Shown here: positions 19,522-34,129 of the stretch, piece after piece
Layout: the number at the start of each line of letters is the position of its first letter
Position numbering within the stretch: the stretch's first letter is position 1
Source: Prochlorococcus marinus XMU1411
GTDB lineage: Bacteria > Cyanobacteriota > Cyanobacteriia > PCC-6307 > Cyanobiaceae
Assembly (NCBI RefSeq): GCF_017696075.1
Contig: NZ_JAAORI010000003.1
Span: forward strand, 1 to 64,000
Direction of reading: 5' to 3'
Length of the DNA stretch: 64,000 bases
Position numbers and translations under genes: made by a program
The notes under the pieces: model-generated
Told to the model about the DNA's origin: nothing
Database searches by the model: none
Seen by the model: only the letters and a program-made list of their open reading frames with translations

Positions 19522-20337
19522 TTAAAAAACCTTTGTTTGCATTAATCTCATGAATTTATCTTTAAGACTTTTGCCTTCTTTTTTGGGATCAATAATTGGT
19601 ACATCTTTATTTGAAAGTCTTTGAGAAACATTCAAATAACATTTTTTTGCAGGAGATTTACCATCTGAAAGTGTCAGTGGCTCGCCTCTATTTGTACTTA
19701 TTATTACTTGTTCATCTTCTAAAACAATACCTAACAATGGCAAAGAAAGGATCCCTTGAACATCTTCTATAGATAACATTTCTTGACTAGCCATCATGTT
19801 AGGGCGGACTCTATTGATTACAAGTTGGATAGGCTCAATATCTGAAGTATTAAGAATCCCTATTACTCTATCCGCATCCCGCACTGCCGATAATTCTGGG
19901 TTAGTAACAACAATTGCTTCTTTACATGCTGCAAGAGCATTTTTAAAGCCATCTTCTACACCAGCAGGACAATCTACCAAGACAAAATCAAAGTTCTCAC
20001 TAAGTAGCTCACTAATTTTCTTCATATCTTCGGGCTTCATCCAATCCAACATCCTTGGATCTCCAGCGGGTAGAAGAGCAAGATTAGGTTCCTTTTTATG
20101 TCTAACCAATGCTTGGTCAAGACGACAATTCTTATCTAGAACATCTTGAGCCGTATAAATGATACGATTTTCTAATCCTAGAAGAAGATCTAAATTTCTT
20201 AAGCCAAAATCAGCATCTAAAACAGCAGTTGTTGCTCCGCTATTAGCAAGTGCAATGCCTAGGTTTGCAGTTAAAGTTGTTTTACCAACCCCTCCTTTGC
20301 CTGAACAAATTAATATTGTGCGAGTTTTCTTCCCCAC
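19522..20337 (-). CDS. minD: Septum site-determining ATPase MinD
   Basis: A 271-residue ParA/MRP-type ATPase that recruits MinC to the membrane. The deviant Walker A motif is GKGGVGKTT at 13-21, [12 protein letters not shown] is the Walker B region, and [18 protein letters not shown] follows. The C-terminal [16 protein letters not shown] forms the amphipathic membrane helix. It lies between minC and minE. Confidence 0.97.
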   Translation of the reverse strand: MGKKTRTILICSGKGGVGKTTLTANLGIALANSGATTAVLDADFGLRNLDLLLGLENRIIYTAQDVLDKNCRLDQALVRHKKEPNLALLPAGDPRMLDWMKPEDMKKISELLSENFDFVLVDCPAGVEDGFKNALAACKEAIVVTNPELSAVRDADRVIGILNTSDIEPIQLVINRVRPNMMASQEMLSIEDVQGILSLPLLGIVLEDEQVIISTNRGEPLTLSDGKSPAKKCYLNVSQRLSNKDVPIIDPKKEGKSLKDKFMRLMQTKVF

Positions 20338-20448
20338 GATTTTAAAGATTTTACAAATAATAAAGCCACTTGCAGAAAGTTAAATATTTTAAAGATTAAG
20401 TAATTCTTAAATTTATTTAGTTTGAATTAATTTATTGCAAATGATTGA

Positions 20449-21111
20449 TTAATTTTTACTTTCGATTATGTGTGGTTTGATAATTATCGTTTGTTTATCT
20501 ATTACTGCAATTTCTGGATAACAATTTTTGGGCTTATCCTTTGGACCAATAGCTATCACATCTGCAATTCTTAACTGTAAAGGGTTTAGATAAAGTGATG
20601 CAATAGAGGCATTTTTATTTCCACTTTTCCCTGCGAATGCGATCCCTAGTAATTTGCCCCAAACGTAAATATTTTTCTTAGCAGAAACGATTGCTCCTGG
20701 ATTAACGTCTCCAATAATGCATAGGTTTCCATTTGAAGATATTCTTTCACCCGATCGTACTGTTCCTTTGTGAAGAATATCGTCTTTCTTTATTGAATTG
20801 AATGATAGTAACTTTTTTTTAATCTCTTGCTCTCTTATAAAATCTGAATCTATTTTTAAAAATTTTCCGCTTAGTATCGTATCTCTATTATTTGAGTAAA
20901 TGCGTAGGGAACAAATATTTATTTTGTCAAAATGGTTTTTTAATTTTGCTAATTGATGAGAACTTATTGACTCATTGACTGCGAAAATTTTTGCTTCTAA
21001 AGGTTCCTTGATGGAAGAAAACCTTTTGATAGTTTCATGGATATTATCTAAATCTAATAAAGTAAAAATTTCTAAATATTTACTTTTAGTATTTTTTAAA
21101 ACGATTTCCAT
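20449..21111 (-). CDS. minC: Septum site-determining protein MinC
   Basis: A 220-residue inhibitor of FtsZ assembly. The C-terminal MinC domain with GTVRSGERISSNGNLCIIGD and VNPGAIVSAKKNIYVWGKL is a right-handed beta-helix and is well conserved. The N-terminal 100 residues are more divergent, as is usual for the FtsZ-binding domain. It starts 10 bases after the HD hydrolase and precedes minD by 111 bases. Confidence 0.93.
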   Translation of the reverse strand: MEIVLKNTKSKYLEIFTLLDLDNIHETIKRFSSIKEPLEAKIFAVNESISSHQLAKLKNHFDKINICSLRIYSNNRDTILSGKFLKIDSDFIREQEIKKKLLSFNSIKKDDILHKGTVRSGERISSNGNLCIIGDVNPGAIVSAKKNIYVWGKLLGIAFAGKSGNKNASIASLYLNPLQLRIADVIAIGPKDKPKNCYPEIAVIDKQTIIIKPHIIESKN

Positions 21112-21121
21112 TGAATTAAAT

Positions 21122-22378
21122 CTAGGAATTGTTTTTCATTAATGAAATTTCATTTTTAATTTCATTTTTGATCATACCTGGATAAATAATAAAAGAGCTT
21201 TCCTCTGATCTCATTAAAGTTTTTATTAATGCAGAACTATTTTCTAATGCGCTTTGATAAGTGCCGTCCCATATTTTTAATGCATTATTAGATTCAAAAC
21301 CTTTAAAAGACCTTTCCTTAATCCCACAAAATATTTCTGAATCGTAACCATTTTTTTCACATAATTTTGTTGCAAATGCAAGGATTTTTAATCTATTCAT
21401 TTTACTTAGAAAACTTATGTCTGATGCCTTTAGTAAATCCCTGTCAATAAACATTTTGCATAGTGTAGAAAGTGGTTCAAAAGATTCATCTTTCCATCTC
21501 ATCAAATGATAATAAAAGGTTATATCATCATTTCTTATGAAATCATCAAAATCAACCTTTGAAGGTGAAAAAATCCATTTATATAGAGAATCATCTAACC
21601 AAATTTTCTTTTCATAATTATGTTTTATTGTGTGTAATATTTTTTCCAGAATCCATGTTGATATTTCGTTTATTCTGTGATTGTAGATTGTTCTATACAT
21701 CAAGTTTCTTAGTACAAGGAAATGCTCAATAGCGATCACTCCTTTTGGTTTGATTCCGATATTCCCATCAGGTGAAAAGGTAAGAGCTGAAATAATTCTT
21801 TCTAAATCTACTAACCCATAATTAGTACCTGTGTTGTAACTATCGCGTAAAAGATAATCGAGACGATCACAATCTATCTCACTACTTATTAATGTTTTTA
21901 ATGGTTTTGAAAATAGTTGTTTTGATTGAAATAATTCACCAATTTTTCTCGGTAATTCGTTGTCATACTTTTTGAGGATTGAATTTATTGGAGAATATTT
22001 TGTAACTAAGTTTTCAGACCATTGTTCATGATCATGCTTGAATATTGTTTCACTGGTATGGCTTAAAGGTCCATGACCTAAATCATGTAACAGAGCTGCT
22101 CCATACAGGATAAATTTATTTTCAGAAAATGCAGATTTGATTTCAATTAATCTTTTATAAATTTTTCTAGCTATACAAAAAACACCAATTGAGTGAGTAA
22201 ATCTACTCGATTCTGCACCATGAAAAAGTAATGATGCCGCACCTAGTTGTTTTATTCTTCTTAGTCTTTGAAAAGCAACTGTATCAATTAATTCCATAAT
22301 CATTAATTCTTCTGGCTTTCCTGCATCAAATACTATTTCTTTATGAATTGGGTCATGAAAAATTCTTTTAATACTCAT
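21122..22378 (-). CDS. HD-domain phosphohydrolase
   Basis: A 418-residue protein of the HD superfamily, similar to dNTPase-like YdhJ/SAMHD1-type enzymes. RFTHSIGVFCIARKIYK supplies the first metal-binding His. LLHDLGHGPLSHTSE gives the central HD pair, and SSEIDCDRLDYLLRDSYNTG carries the distal Asp. The substrate is not shown by the sequence. It is the second gene of a ctpA-HD-minCDE strand cluster. Confidence 0.85.
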   Translation of the reverse strand: MSIKRIFHDPIHKEIVFDAGKPEELMIMELIDTVAFQRLRRIKQLGAASLLFHGAESSRFTHSIGVFCIARKIYKRLIEIKSAFSENKFILYGAALLHDLGHGPLSHTSETIFKHDHEQWSENLVTKYSPINSILKKYDNELPRKIGELFQSKQLFSKPLKTLISSEIDCDRLDYLLRDSYNTGTNYGLVDLERIISALTFSPDGNIGIKPKGVIAIEHFLVLRNLMYRTIYNHRINEISTWILEKILHTIKHNYEKKIWLDDSLYKWIFSPSKVDFDDFIRNDDITFYYHLMRWKDESFEPLSTLCKMFIDRDLLKASDISFLSKMNRLKILAFATKLCEKNGYDSEIFCGIKERSFKGFESNNALKIWDGTYQSALENSSALIKTLMRSEESSFIIYPGMIKNEIKNEISLMKNNS

Positions 22379-22412
22379 ATTTTTTAAGATTTTTTTTCAA
22401 TCTTTAGTTATT

Positions 22413-23702
22413 TCAAGATTTAATTTCTTCATTGTTTAATTCAATAGTTTGAACTGAAACTTCTTCTTTTTCTAGAAGCGACCCAAGAAATAATTCTGCA
22501 TTCCTCACCCATTTATCATCAGTACTTCCATAATCACTTGTATCAGGGAGATCAAGTAATTTGTCAGGAGTCATACCTTGGCCTTGAATATTATTACCTT
22601 TGGGGGTTAAGTAACTAGCCACTGTTATCGCAATACCACTATCTTCTCCCAAACTTTTTAGGGATTGAATTAAACCTTTCCCATAAGTTTTTTCTCCCAT
22701 AAGAATTGATCTTTCATTATCTTGTAAAGAACCAGCAAGTATTTCACTTGCACTCGCAGTACCTTTATTAACAAGGGTCACCATTGGTCCATCAAAAAAT
22801 GTTTCCTTTTGAGAAATTATTGCATCTTTGATTCCATTTCTATTTTTTGTCTCTACAACAGGTTTCTCGCTTAATAATGAATCTGCAACTGCTATACCTG
22901 AGCTTACTAGTCCACCTGCATTATTTCTAAGATCTAATATTAACCCCTCGACCTCTTTCTCTTTTAACTCTTGAAGTGCCTCTTCAACTTTTTTGGGTAC
23001 GCTTTCGCTGAATTGAGTTATCCTTAAATATCCTATTGTGTGAGAATCGTCTCTTAATCTTTTTGTTCTAACTGGTCTGAGATCTACTGATCTCCTCTCT
23101 AAATCGACCTCCCTTATTTCTCCTGATTCCGAAGAGATTTCAACCAGAACTTTAGTCCCTGATTCACCTCTTAACTTAGAGGCAGTATTGGCAAGGCCTA
23201 ATTCTTTGGATGAAATTCCATCAACTTTTTCTATGTAGTCTCCGCTAACTATCCCAGCCTCTTCGGCTGGAGATCCTCCAAGAGTTGAGATAACTTTAAC
23301 TTTTTTGTCATCATCACCTTCTCCTAATTGGAGCCCAACCCCATTAATCTCACTTCCAAAATTACTTGATTTAAGAAGTTCATAATCTTTTGGGCGTAAA
23401 ATTCTTGTATACGGATCTTCTAGAGGTCTTAACATGTCTTCAATTGCGGAATAAGCCTCTTCAGTTGTTTCAATTTGTTTCTGTAATGTTTTTTGTCTAA
23501 TCCTCTTCCATTGTATTTCTTCAAACTTTTCTGGGTCATAGAAGCCCTCATTCACTAAAGTCCAAGCGTCTAGGACTAATTGCTTGCTATCACTGAGAGC
23601 ATCCACTCTTTCTATTAATAAAAGATTGATAGAAAAAACTATGATCATTGATGCAGTGATCAAAGTTTTGAATGTTAAAAGTTTGTTAAAAGATGAATTC
23701 AT
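22413..23702 (-). CDS. ctpA: Carboxyl-terminal processing protease CtpA
   Basis: A serine protease of the S41 family that matures the D1 protein C-terminus in the lumen. A signal-like hydrophobic N-terminus is followed by a PDZ domain (about 110-190) and the catalytic domain. ILDLRNNAGGLVSSGIAVAD precedes the nucleophile site GTASASEILAGSLQD, and the general-base Lys is in GEKTYGKGL. I prefer the start at 23702 (MNSSFNKLL), since the upstream Met at 23723 overlaps the petB promoter. It is divergent from petB. Confidence 0.92.
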   Translation of the reverse strand: MNSSFNKLLTFKTLITASMIIVFSINLLLIERVDALSDSKQLVLDAWTLVNEGFYDPEKFEEIQWKRIRQKTLQKQIETTEEAYSAIEDMLRPLEDPYTRILRPKDYELLKSSNFGSEINGVGLQLGEGDDDKKVKVISTLGGSPAEEAGIVSGDYIEKVDGISSKELGLANTASKLRGESGTKVLVEISSESGEIREVDLERRSVDLRPVRTKRLRDDSHTIGYLRITQFSESVPKKVEEALQELKEKEVEGLILDLRNNAGGLVSSGIAVADSLLSEKPVVETKNRNGIKDAIISQKETFFDGPMVTLVNKGTASASEILAGSLQDNERSILMGEKTYGKGLIQSLKSLGEDSGIAITVASYLTPKGNNIQGQGMTPDKLLDLPDTSDYGSTDDKWVRNAELFLGSLLEKEEVSVQTIELNNEEIKS

Positions 23703-23773
23703 TGGGTTAAGTGTTAACACCAAGTATAAGAATTTTAAGTAAGCTCTTTATATCAAAGCTAATTTTTTTTTGG

Positions 23774-24430
23774 ATGGCGAATTCTTCATCTGTTTATGAC
23801 TGGTTTCAAGAAAGACTTGAAATTCAAGACATAACTGACGACGTAACTTCCAAGTACGTACCCCCTCACGTAAATATCTTTTATTGTTTAGGTGGCATAA
23901 CTTTAGTATGCTTCCTAATTCAATTTGCAACAGGTTTTGCAATGACTTTTTACTATAAACCAACAGTTACTCAAGCTTATAGTTCAGTAAGTTATTTGAT
24001 GACCGATGTAAGTTTTGGATGGTTAATAAGATCTGTTCATAGATGGAGTGCATCAATGATGGTTTTAATGTTAATCCTTCATGTTTTTAGAGTTTATCTT
24101 ACTGGTGGTTTCAAAAGACCTAGAGAATTAACTTGGGTTACAGGTGTTGTAATGGCAGTCATAACAGTAGCTTTTGGAGTTACAGGATATTCTTTGCCTT
24201 GGGATCAAGTAGGTTATTGGGCAGTTAAAATTGTTTCAGGTGTACCCGCTGCAATACCTGTAATTGGCGATTTTATGGTTGAACTTCTTAGAGGTGGAGA
24301 AAGCGTTGGGCAATCAACTCTTACAAGATTCTATAGCCTTCATACTTTCGTATTACCCTGGTCATTAGCAGTTTTCATGTTGATGCATTTTTTAATGATT
24401 CGTAAACAGGGTATTTCAGGACCTTTATAA
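23774..24430 (+). CDS. petB: Cytochrome b6
   Basis: A 218-residue protein with four transmembrane helices and bis-His haem ligands, the core of the cytochrome b6f complex. The start [20 protein letters not shown] is standard. FYCLGGITL provides the Cys of haem ci, and [20 protein letters not shown] is a haem helix. An in-frame Met at 23711 would extend into the promoter region, so 23774 is preferred. petD follows after 34 bases. Confidence 0.98.
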   Translation: MANSSSVYDWFQERLEIQDITDDVTSKYVPPHVNIFYCLGGITLVCFLIQFATGFAMTFYYKPTVTQAYSSVSYLMTDVSFGWLIRSVHRWSASMMVLMLILHVFRVYLTGGFKRPRELTWVTGVVMAVITVAFGVTGYSLPWDQVGYWAVKIVSGVPAAIPVIGDFMVELLRGGESVGQSTLTRFYSLHTFVLPWSLAVFMLMHFLMIRKQGISGPL

Positions 24431-24464
24431 ACACTTACAATTAATTCATAACAGGATCTACTCA

Positions 24465-24947
24465 ATGTCTACCTTAAAAAAACCAGATCTATCCGATCCA
24501 AAATTAAGAGCTAAATTAGCCAAAGGTATGGGCCATAATTATTATGGTGAACCAGCTTGGCCTAATGACTTGTTATATATTTTCCCAGTAGTCATTTTAG
24601 GGACTATTGCATGTGTGGTTGGACTGGCAGTTCTGGATCCTGCAATGTTAGGAGACAAAGCAAATCCATTTGCGACTCCACTAGAAATACTTCCTGAATG
24701 GTATCTCTATCCAGTGTTTCAAATACTTAGGGTAGTTCCCAATAAATTGTTGGGTATTGCGCTTCAAACATTAATTCCACTTGGATTAATGATTCTGCCT
24801 TTTATAGAGAACGTTAATAAATTCTCTAATCCCTTCAGAAGACCTGTAGCTATGTCAGCTTTCTTATTTGGTACTTTTTTAACTATATATCTCGGTATTG
24901 GTGCTTGTTTACCTATTGATAAGTCTCTAACTTTGGGCTTGTTTTAG
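24465..24947 (+). CDS. petD: Cytochrome b6f complex subunit IV
   Basis: A 160-residue three-helix subunit completing the quinone sites with cytochrome b6. It has the [13 protein letters not shown] motif at the Qo site and [16 protein letters not shown] near the N-terminus. It is normal in length and follows petB in the conserved petBD order. Its stop abuts the convergent invertase gene. Confidence 0.98.
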   Translation: MSTLKKPDLSDPKLRAKLAKGMGHNYYGEPAWPNDLLYIFPVVILGTIACVVGLAVLDPAMLGDKANPFATPLEILPEWYLYPVFQILRVVPNKLLGIALQTLIPLGLMILPFIENVNKFSNPFRRPVAMSAFLFGTFLTIYLGIGACLPIDKSLTLGLF

Positions 24948-24948
24948 T

Positions 24949-26388
24949 CTATATTTTAAACATATCTAGATCGTTATTTTCTTCTCTTAGAAAGTGATTC
25001 ATTAATAAAAAACCAACAATCGTCCAAGTTTGGTAGGTTCTCGATTGTTGACCTACCCAAGTACCAGTAGGTCCATCAAAATATTCAGCCCACTCTTGCT
25101 TGGGCAATTGATTAAGCTGACACCAATAAGATTCTTCTATAAGAGATTTCATTTCTTCCATAAGAATTACATCATCAGAAGCGTAATTTTTTTGATGTAA
25201 AAGAACAGCAGCACCAAAAAACCAAAGTAAACTCGGCCAATGACCACCATTGTGGTAACTCCAAGGCCAATTCTTTGGATCTGATCCAGTTTTATTTTGC
25301 CATTCTTCGACATCCATGTGAGGATGACAAATTCTCATAGGCATTTGAGCCATTAAATGTTGTCTGTTATGTAAAACTAATCTAAATAAAGCTCTTTGTT
25401 CTGCTGGAGGTAGTATTCCGAACATACAGGCCAAAGAATTCCCTAAACTGTAAAATCGAAAGTCAGGTCTTCCTGTTCTAATATTTCCTATTAAATAACC
25501 ACCCCTATTTTCTAACCAATCTTGAAGCCAAGATGGAACTACTTGAGGTTGAACGTTAAATTCATTGAAGTGTTGATCATCTCCATACTGCTCAGTGGGT
25601 CTTCTTCTTAGAATTTGCATTGTTTGACTGGTAACCCAATAATGTTTTAGGAGAAAGCTTCCTAAATCCTTAACCCATTGATTTGTAAGAATAAGCCTTT
25701 GATCTAAGAGTCTACTTACATGATCTGCTCGACTTAATTCCATTAAGTTGATACAACTTTTTAAGCATCCATGAAGTAAAACTTCTACTTCTAGAGGTGC
25801 TCCCCACACATCCATAGGTCTATCAATCATAAATGCGCAATCCGGAACAAAAAGTACTGGCGTACCCTCAAATGTTGGATGCAGAACTAAATCTAGTAAA
25901 AGTTGAATACCTCTTTGAACTCCTTGACTTTTTCCGAAGGCATAATCACCACTTTTGTTGACATAATACCAACATAAAATGGGCCACCATAAACTTGCAT
26001 CAGCTGAAGTTATCCTCCCTATTGATCTCTGACCATAGTCTCCAATGAGCTTTCCATTCTCTTCAACGAAACTAGTAGGAAATACGCCACGTGTTTGGTA
26101 ATTAGTGCTTTGTAACTCAAGGCATACACTTAGGAACCTTTTGACAATTTCGTACCGTTTTTGGGTAATGAGGTAAATCATTACTGGAACATTATCTCTT
26201 AAAAAGATTTCTCCATAATTTAACTTCTTATTTTTTGTTGGGTGTTCAAGTGCAGCAACACTGCCGACTAGCTCACCTGATATTTCAACTAAAGTCTTTT
26301 CAAAGTGTTTTTTTGCATTTGTTACAATTTTCTCTTCTTCGGAACTTGGTCTTACTCTTAAATTTTTTTGACTAAATCTTTCTGCCAT
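24949..26388 (-). CDS. Alkaline/neutral invertase (GH100)
   Basis: A 479-residue cytosolic enzyme of the alpha/alpha-toroid type that hydrolyses sucrose to glucose and fructose. YGEIFLRDNVPVMIYLI, TSADASLWWPILCWYYV and SYHNGGHWPSLLWFFGAA are family motifs, carrying acidic residues of the sugar site. In marine picocyanobacteria it breaks down sucrose made as an osmolyte. No signal peptide is seen. It ends 1 base from the petD stop. Confidence 0.92.
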   Translation of the reverse strand: MAERFSQKNLRVRPSSEEEKIVTNAKKHFEKTLVEISGELVGSVAALEHPTKNKKLNYGEIFLRDNVPVMIYLITQKRYEIVKRFLSVCLELQSTNYQTRGVFPTSFVEENGKLIGDYGQRSIGRITSADASLWWPILCWYYVNKSGDYAFGKSQGVQRGIQLLLDLVLHPTFEGTPVLFVPDCAFMIDRPMDVWGAPLEVEVLLHGCLKSCINLMELSRADHVSRLLDQRLILTNQWVKDLGSFLLKHYWVTSQTMQILRRRPTEQYGDDQHFNEFNVQPQVVPSWLQDWLENRGGYLIGNIRTGRPDFRFYSLGNSLACMFGILPPAEQRALFRLVLHNRQHLMAQMPMRICHPHMDVEEWQNKTGSDPKNWPWSYHNGGHWPSLLWFFGAAVLLHQKNYASDDVILMEEMKSLIEESYWCQLNQLPKQEWAEYFDGPTGTWVGQQSRTYQTWTIVGFLLMNHFLREENNDLDMFKI

Positions 26389-27000
26389 TTCATTTATATC
26401 CCTTTATTTAAGCCTAGTTGTTTAAAGAGACTTTGAACAAATAAAAAATTAATAAAAAATTTTTGTATAAAAGGTTGCACAATTACAGTCGGATGGTTTA
26501 GTATTTTCTTCTGGGCAAAAATAATTTTTTTTGCATTATTCAAGCATTTATCTTAAATCTTATTTTTGGTAAATGAATGAATTTTTTGAAGATTTGATTT
26601 CTATCAGTATTTTCAGCCAGAAGAAGGGTTTTCCCTTCTAAATGAGTTATACAATTTTTGTTTAACTCTGCACCTAGAAAATTTAAAAACTTAGGAACTG
26701 ATGCTTTTATTGCGTCAAAACTTTATCAAATTAGATTTGGTAATTTCGAGATGTAATGCAATAAAGGTGTGAGGTCCCGTCAAGAATATATAAAATTGTT
26801 TTCAATTGCTAACTTTTAGTTTTTTGAAAACCAACGGATCTGAGATCTTGGAAAGTCACCTTGAAATATTTTTAATGTGCACTCAAAGTAATCCTTAATT
26901 ATTTAAGGAGGCTGAACCTAAATAACTTAAGTCAACCTTATCGTTATTTAGAGAATGCAATTCATATTGAGTAGATTTATCTACAAAAGGATTTGAACAC
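26389..27000. other. rRNA leader and promoter region without protein genes
   Basis: About 610 bases between the invertase start and the 16S gene. A perfect 7-bp hairpin, AGAAGGG/CCCTTCT with a TTTT loop, lies at 26622-26639. The stretch from about 26760 to 27000 is richer in G+C and is probably the transcribed 16S leader. No convincing ORF is seen. The promoter cannot be placed with confidence. Confidence 0.5.
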
Positions 27001-28482
<1,482 letters not shown>

Positions 28483-28608
28483 ACAGGGAGACAACAAAAT
28501 GTTAAATATTAATTTTGTCACCTTAGGTCGATCGGTATCTCACATTCTTAAATTTATTAAGAATTTTAATTCCTAAGTTTTTTCTAGGTCACACCCATTA
28601 CTTTCCCT

Positions 28609-28682
<74 letters not shown>

Positions 28683-28694
28683 TATCTCTATGTT

Positions 28695-28767
28695 GGGGGT
28701 ATAGCTCAGTTGGTAGAGCGCCTGCTTTGCAAGCAGGATGTCAGCGGTTCGAGTCCGCTTACCTCCA
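28695..28767 (+). tRNA. trnA: tRNA-Ala (TGC)
   Basis: A 73-base tRNA with acceptor GGGGGTA/TACCTCC, anticodon loop TTTGCAA (anticodon TGC) and T-loop GTTCGAGTC. It follows tRNA-Ile by 12 bases in the rRNA spacer. Confidence 0.98.
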
Positions 28768-29026
28768 CTGATTACCACCTCTTCCATACTTTAAAGAAGG
28801 GAAATGTTTTGAGTTTTGATCAAATTCTGAACGAATCTAGCTTCCTAATAAAAAATTATTAAGATGCTGGACTCATTGAATTACATTCATTGTTTTCAGA
28901 GAACCTTGACAACTGCATAGATTATTTTTAAAGACAATAAGCATCTTGGATGATGCAGATTTATTATTTGTGCGAATGCATTAATAACAATTCTATTAAG
29001 CTGATGCTTCAATTTTTGAAGTTATT

Positions 29027-31901
<2,875 letters not shown>

Positions 31902-31965
31902 AATAAACTTAATTTATTGTTTTTAATTTATATAATTTTCTATGCAGTTCTCAAGGTTCAACCTA

Positions 31966-32083
31966 TCCTGGTGTTCATGGCGATGTGGACCCACTCCGAT
32001 CCATCTCGAACTCGGTTGTGAAACGCATCAGCGGCGAAAATATTTAGGGGGTAGCCCCTTGAGAAAATAGCTCAATGCCAGGT
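31966..32083 (+). rRNA. rrf: 5S ribosomal RNA
   Basis: About 118 bases, with TCCTGGTG at the 5' end pairing to the closing AATGCCAGG. CCACTCCGATCCATCTCGAA is the standard loop A-C region. It follows 23S by 64 bases and is followed by a strong terminator. Confidence 0.96.
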
Positions 32084-32093
32084 AAAAATATTT

Positions 32094-32130
32094 AAAGGGT
32101 TTACTCTGTAGGAGTAAGCCCTTTTTTATT
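32094..32130. terminator. Terminator of the rRNA operon, shared with mutM
   Basis: Two 13-base arms pair with one G-U, AAAGGGTTTACTC with GAGTAAGCCCTTT, around a TGTAG loop, and a run of T follows. The mutM stop on the other strand at 32126 lies inside the T-run, so the same hairpin can terminate convergent transcription. Confidence 0.88.
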
Positions 32131-33001
32131 TTTGGCATTTAGGACACCAATGGGTACTCCTTCCAGTAATTTTTCGCCTTTCAATTAAATTCCCACATTT
32201 TCGACATTCTTTACCAGCTCTCCTGTAGACATTTGTTTGTAAACCAAAATTTCCATTCTCTCCTTCCAAGTCCCTAAAATCGCTAAATGTCGTCCCCCCA
32301 GAACCTATACTTTTTTTTAATACAGTCACAATTGATTCTTGTAGCTTAGTTAACTCATTCTTCTTTATTGTTCGGGCTTCCCGAAAAGGGGAAATCCCAG
32401 CTGAGTATAAACTTTCATCAGCATAAATATTACCTATACCTGCCACTATTGTTTGATCTAATAAAATAGCTTTTATAGATTTTGTTCTTTTTAAAAGAAC
32501 TTTCTTAAGGTAATTTGCATCAAAGTCTTTAGAAAATGGTTCTGGTCCTAATGAACCTAAACCTTTAATTATTTTGTTAAGCGATAGGTCTTTCTTAATC
32601 CACCACATTTGGCCAAAACTTCTTACATCAATGTACCTAAGCTCATTATTCCTTCTATCGAAAAATCTTATTCTTGTATGTTTACAAGGCTGAGTCGAGT
32701 TATCAATAAATTTAAAATATCCAGTCATTCTTAGATGAACCACTAGAAATCCATTGTTTTGTGATTCTTCTAGAGAACAATTAATATCCTCATGTTGAAC
32801 TTTTTTTAATTGAGCTATTAAGTATTTTCCTCTTCTCTCCCATTTTTGTATAAGTGAATTCTGAAGTCCCTTAATAAAATCTTCCTTGTTTGGGAATGCA
32901 ATAGTTGAATCTCTAAAGACTTCTACTTTTTTTATAATAAAGTTATTAAGTTTTTGCTCTAAACCTCTGCGAACAGTTTCTACTTCAGGTAATTCAGGCA
33001 A
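32126..33001 (-). CDS. mutM: Formamidopyrimidine-DNA glycosylase
   Basis: A 291-residue bifunctional glycosylase/AP lyase that removes oxidised purines. The catalytic Pro2 follows the initiator Met in [15 protein letters not shown]. The helix-two-turn-helix holds [20 protein letters not shown], and the C-terminal zinc finger has [12 protein letters not shown] and WCPKCQK. Length is normal. It lies 4 bases after psaE on the same strand. Confidence 0.96.
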   Translation of the reverse strand: MPELPEVETVRRGLEQKLNNFIIKKVEVFRDSTIAFPNKEDFIKGLQNSLIQKWERRGKYLIAQLKKVQHEDINCSLEESQNNGFLVVHLRMTGYFKFIDNSTQPCKHTRIRFFDRRNNELRYIDVRSFGQMWWIKKDLSLNKIIKGLGSLGPEPFSKDFDANYLKKVLLKRTKSIKAILLDQTIVAGIGNIYADESLYSAGISPFREARTIKKNELTKLQESIVTVLKKSIGSGGTTFSDFRDLEGENGNFGLQTNVYRRAGKECRKCGNLIERRKITGRSTHWCPKCQK

Positions 33002-33005
33002 TTAT

Positions 33006-33215
33006 TTAAGCTTTTTCTAATTCACTTTCAGCAAAGTTATTTGTATTTGCACCACCATCAGTTCCGCTGATACCAGCATAATTTACTTTATCGAATCTAA
33101 CCACACAGTTATATTTAATACCTGAGGTATCAACTGAAGCAACTTTCCCTATTTCATTGTACCAATATGATTCTGGTCTTTTTACTCTTACGAGATCTCC
33201 TCTTGAAATTGCCAT
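33006..33215 (-). CDS. psaE: Photosystem I reaction centre subunit IV PsaE
   Basis: A 69-residue stromal subunit with an SH3-like fold that helps ferredoxin docking and cyclic flow. [20 protein letters not shown] is the standard start and [14 protein letters not shown] the central strand. The Asn/Ala-rich tail ends in SELEKA. It precedes mutM closely. Confidence 0.97.
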   Translation of the reverse strand: MAISRGDLVRVKRPESYWYNEIGKVASVDTSGIKYNCVVRFDKVNYAGISGTDGGANTNNFAESELEKA

Positions 33216-33295
33216 TACTGTTAATTTAACTTTTTGTACAATAACCTATCATTAATATTCTTAGACAAATTATTCACACATATTAATTAAAAGTT

Positions 33296-34066
33296 CTAAC
33301 AAAAATCATTTATAAGATTTTTTTCGAATTCTTCTTTAGCAGGCTCTCCTCCCCTCCACTTTCTGCCTGGTATTCTTACATCTAATACATTTGTATCGCA
33401 ATTTATTGAAAGAATAAGTTTTTTATTTTCTTTATTTAGTGCTTTTAAAACTTTTCTACCTTTAATTTTCTTAAAAGATTTACTTTGAATAATTATTGGA
33501 CCATAAATTTGTTTACCTAACTCAAGTGATTCATTATTTTTTTTATTTTCAGTTGTTTCATAATTTTCTGAATTAATTGTGTTCTTTTTTCTTATTATGA
33601 GCTTTTGACCAGCTTTTATTGAATCAGGATTATTGAGATTATTTATCCCTATCAGATCGATTACTTTTAAATCATATTTGTTTGATATATCAGTAAGATT
33701 TTCACCAGTTTGAACAATATGATAATTATTTATAAAATCAGATTGTTTTGTAAGATTTTCAGTAGATTCGGAAATAATAAGATTTTGGCCAACAAAGATA
33801 TAATTTTCATCTTTTAAGTTATTCAATTTAATAATTAAATCTTTATTTATCGAATAGAATTTTGAAATGCTTGATATTGTATCTCCACTTTTTACAATAT
33901 GAATTTTTTTTATTTCAGTTTTTTCTTCAGTAATTGATTCTTTTTTAGCAATATTCTCAATTCTATTGTTTGCTGAAAATATTTTTTCTTCAGATTTTAT
34001 CAATGATTGATTAAAAAAATTAATAAATATGGCAATTACTAAAAATGCAAATTTCATAAAACTCAC
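33296..34066 (-). CDS. Double LysM-domain protein, probably envelope-associated
   Basis: A 256-residue protein with an N-terminal hydrophobic segment (about 5-20) and two LysM repeats at about 55-98 and 115-158. The repeats read HIVKSGDTISSISKFYSI and HIVQTGENLTDISNKYDL, which bind peptidoglycan. The last 90 residues are basic and of unknown role, ending with a Cys. The periplasmic side is inferred from the N-terminus. Confidence 0.85.
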   Translation of the reverse strand: MSFMKFAFLVIAIFINFFNQSLIKSEEKIFSANNRIENIAKKESITEEKTEIKKIHIVKSGDTISSISKFYSINKDLIIKLNNLKDENYIFVGQNLIISESTENLTKQSDFINNYHIVQTGENLTDISNKYDLKVIDLIGINNLNNPDSIKAGQKLIIRKKNTINSENYETTENKKNNESLELGKQIYGPIIIQSKSFKKIKGRKVLKALNKENKKLILSINCDTNVLDVRIPGRKWRGGEPAKEEFEKNLINDFC

Positions 34067-34129
34067 TATTTATTTAAAGATAATCTTTAAATTTAAAATC
34101 GCTAGGTTTTTGAAAATAATTTAAGTAAT

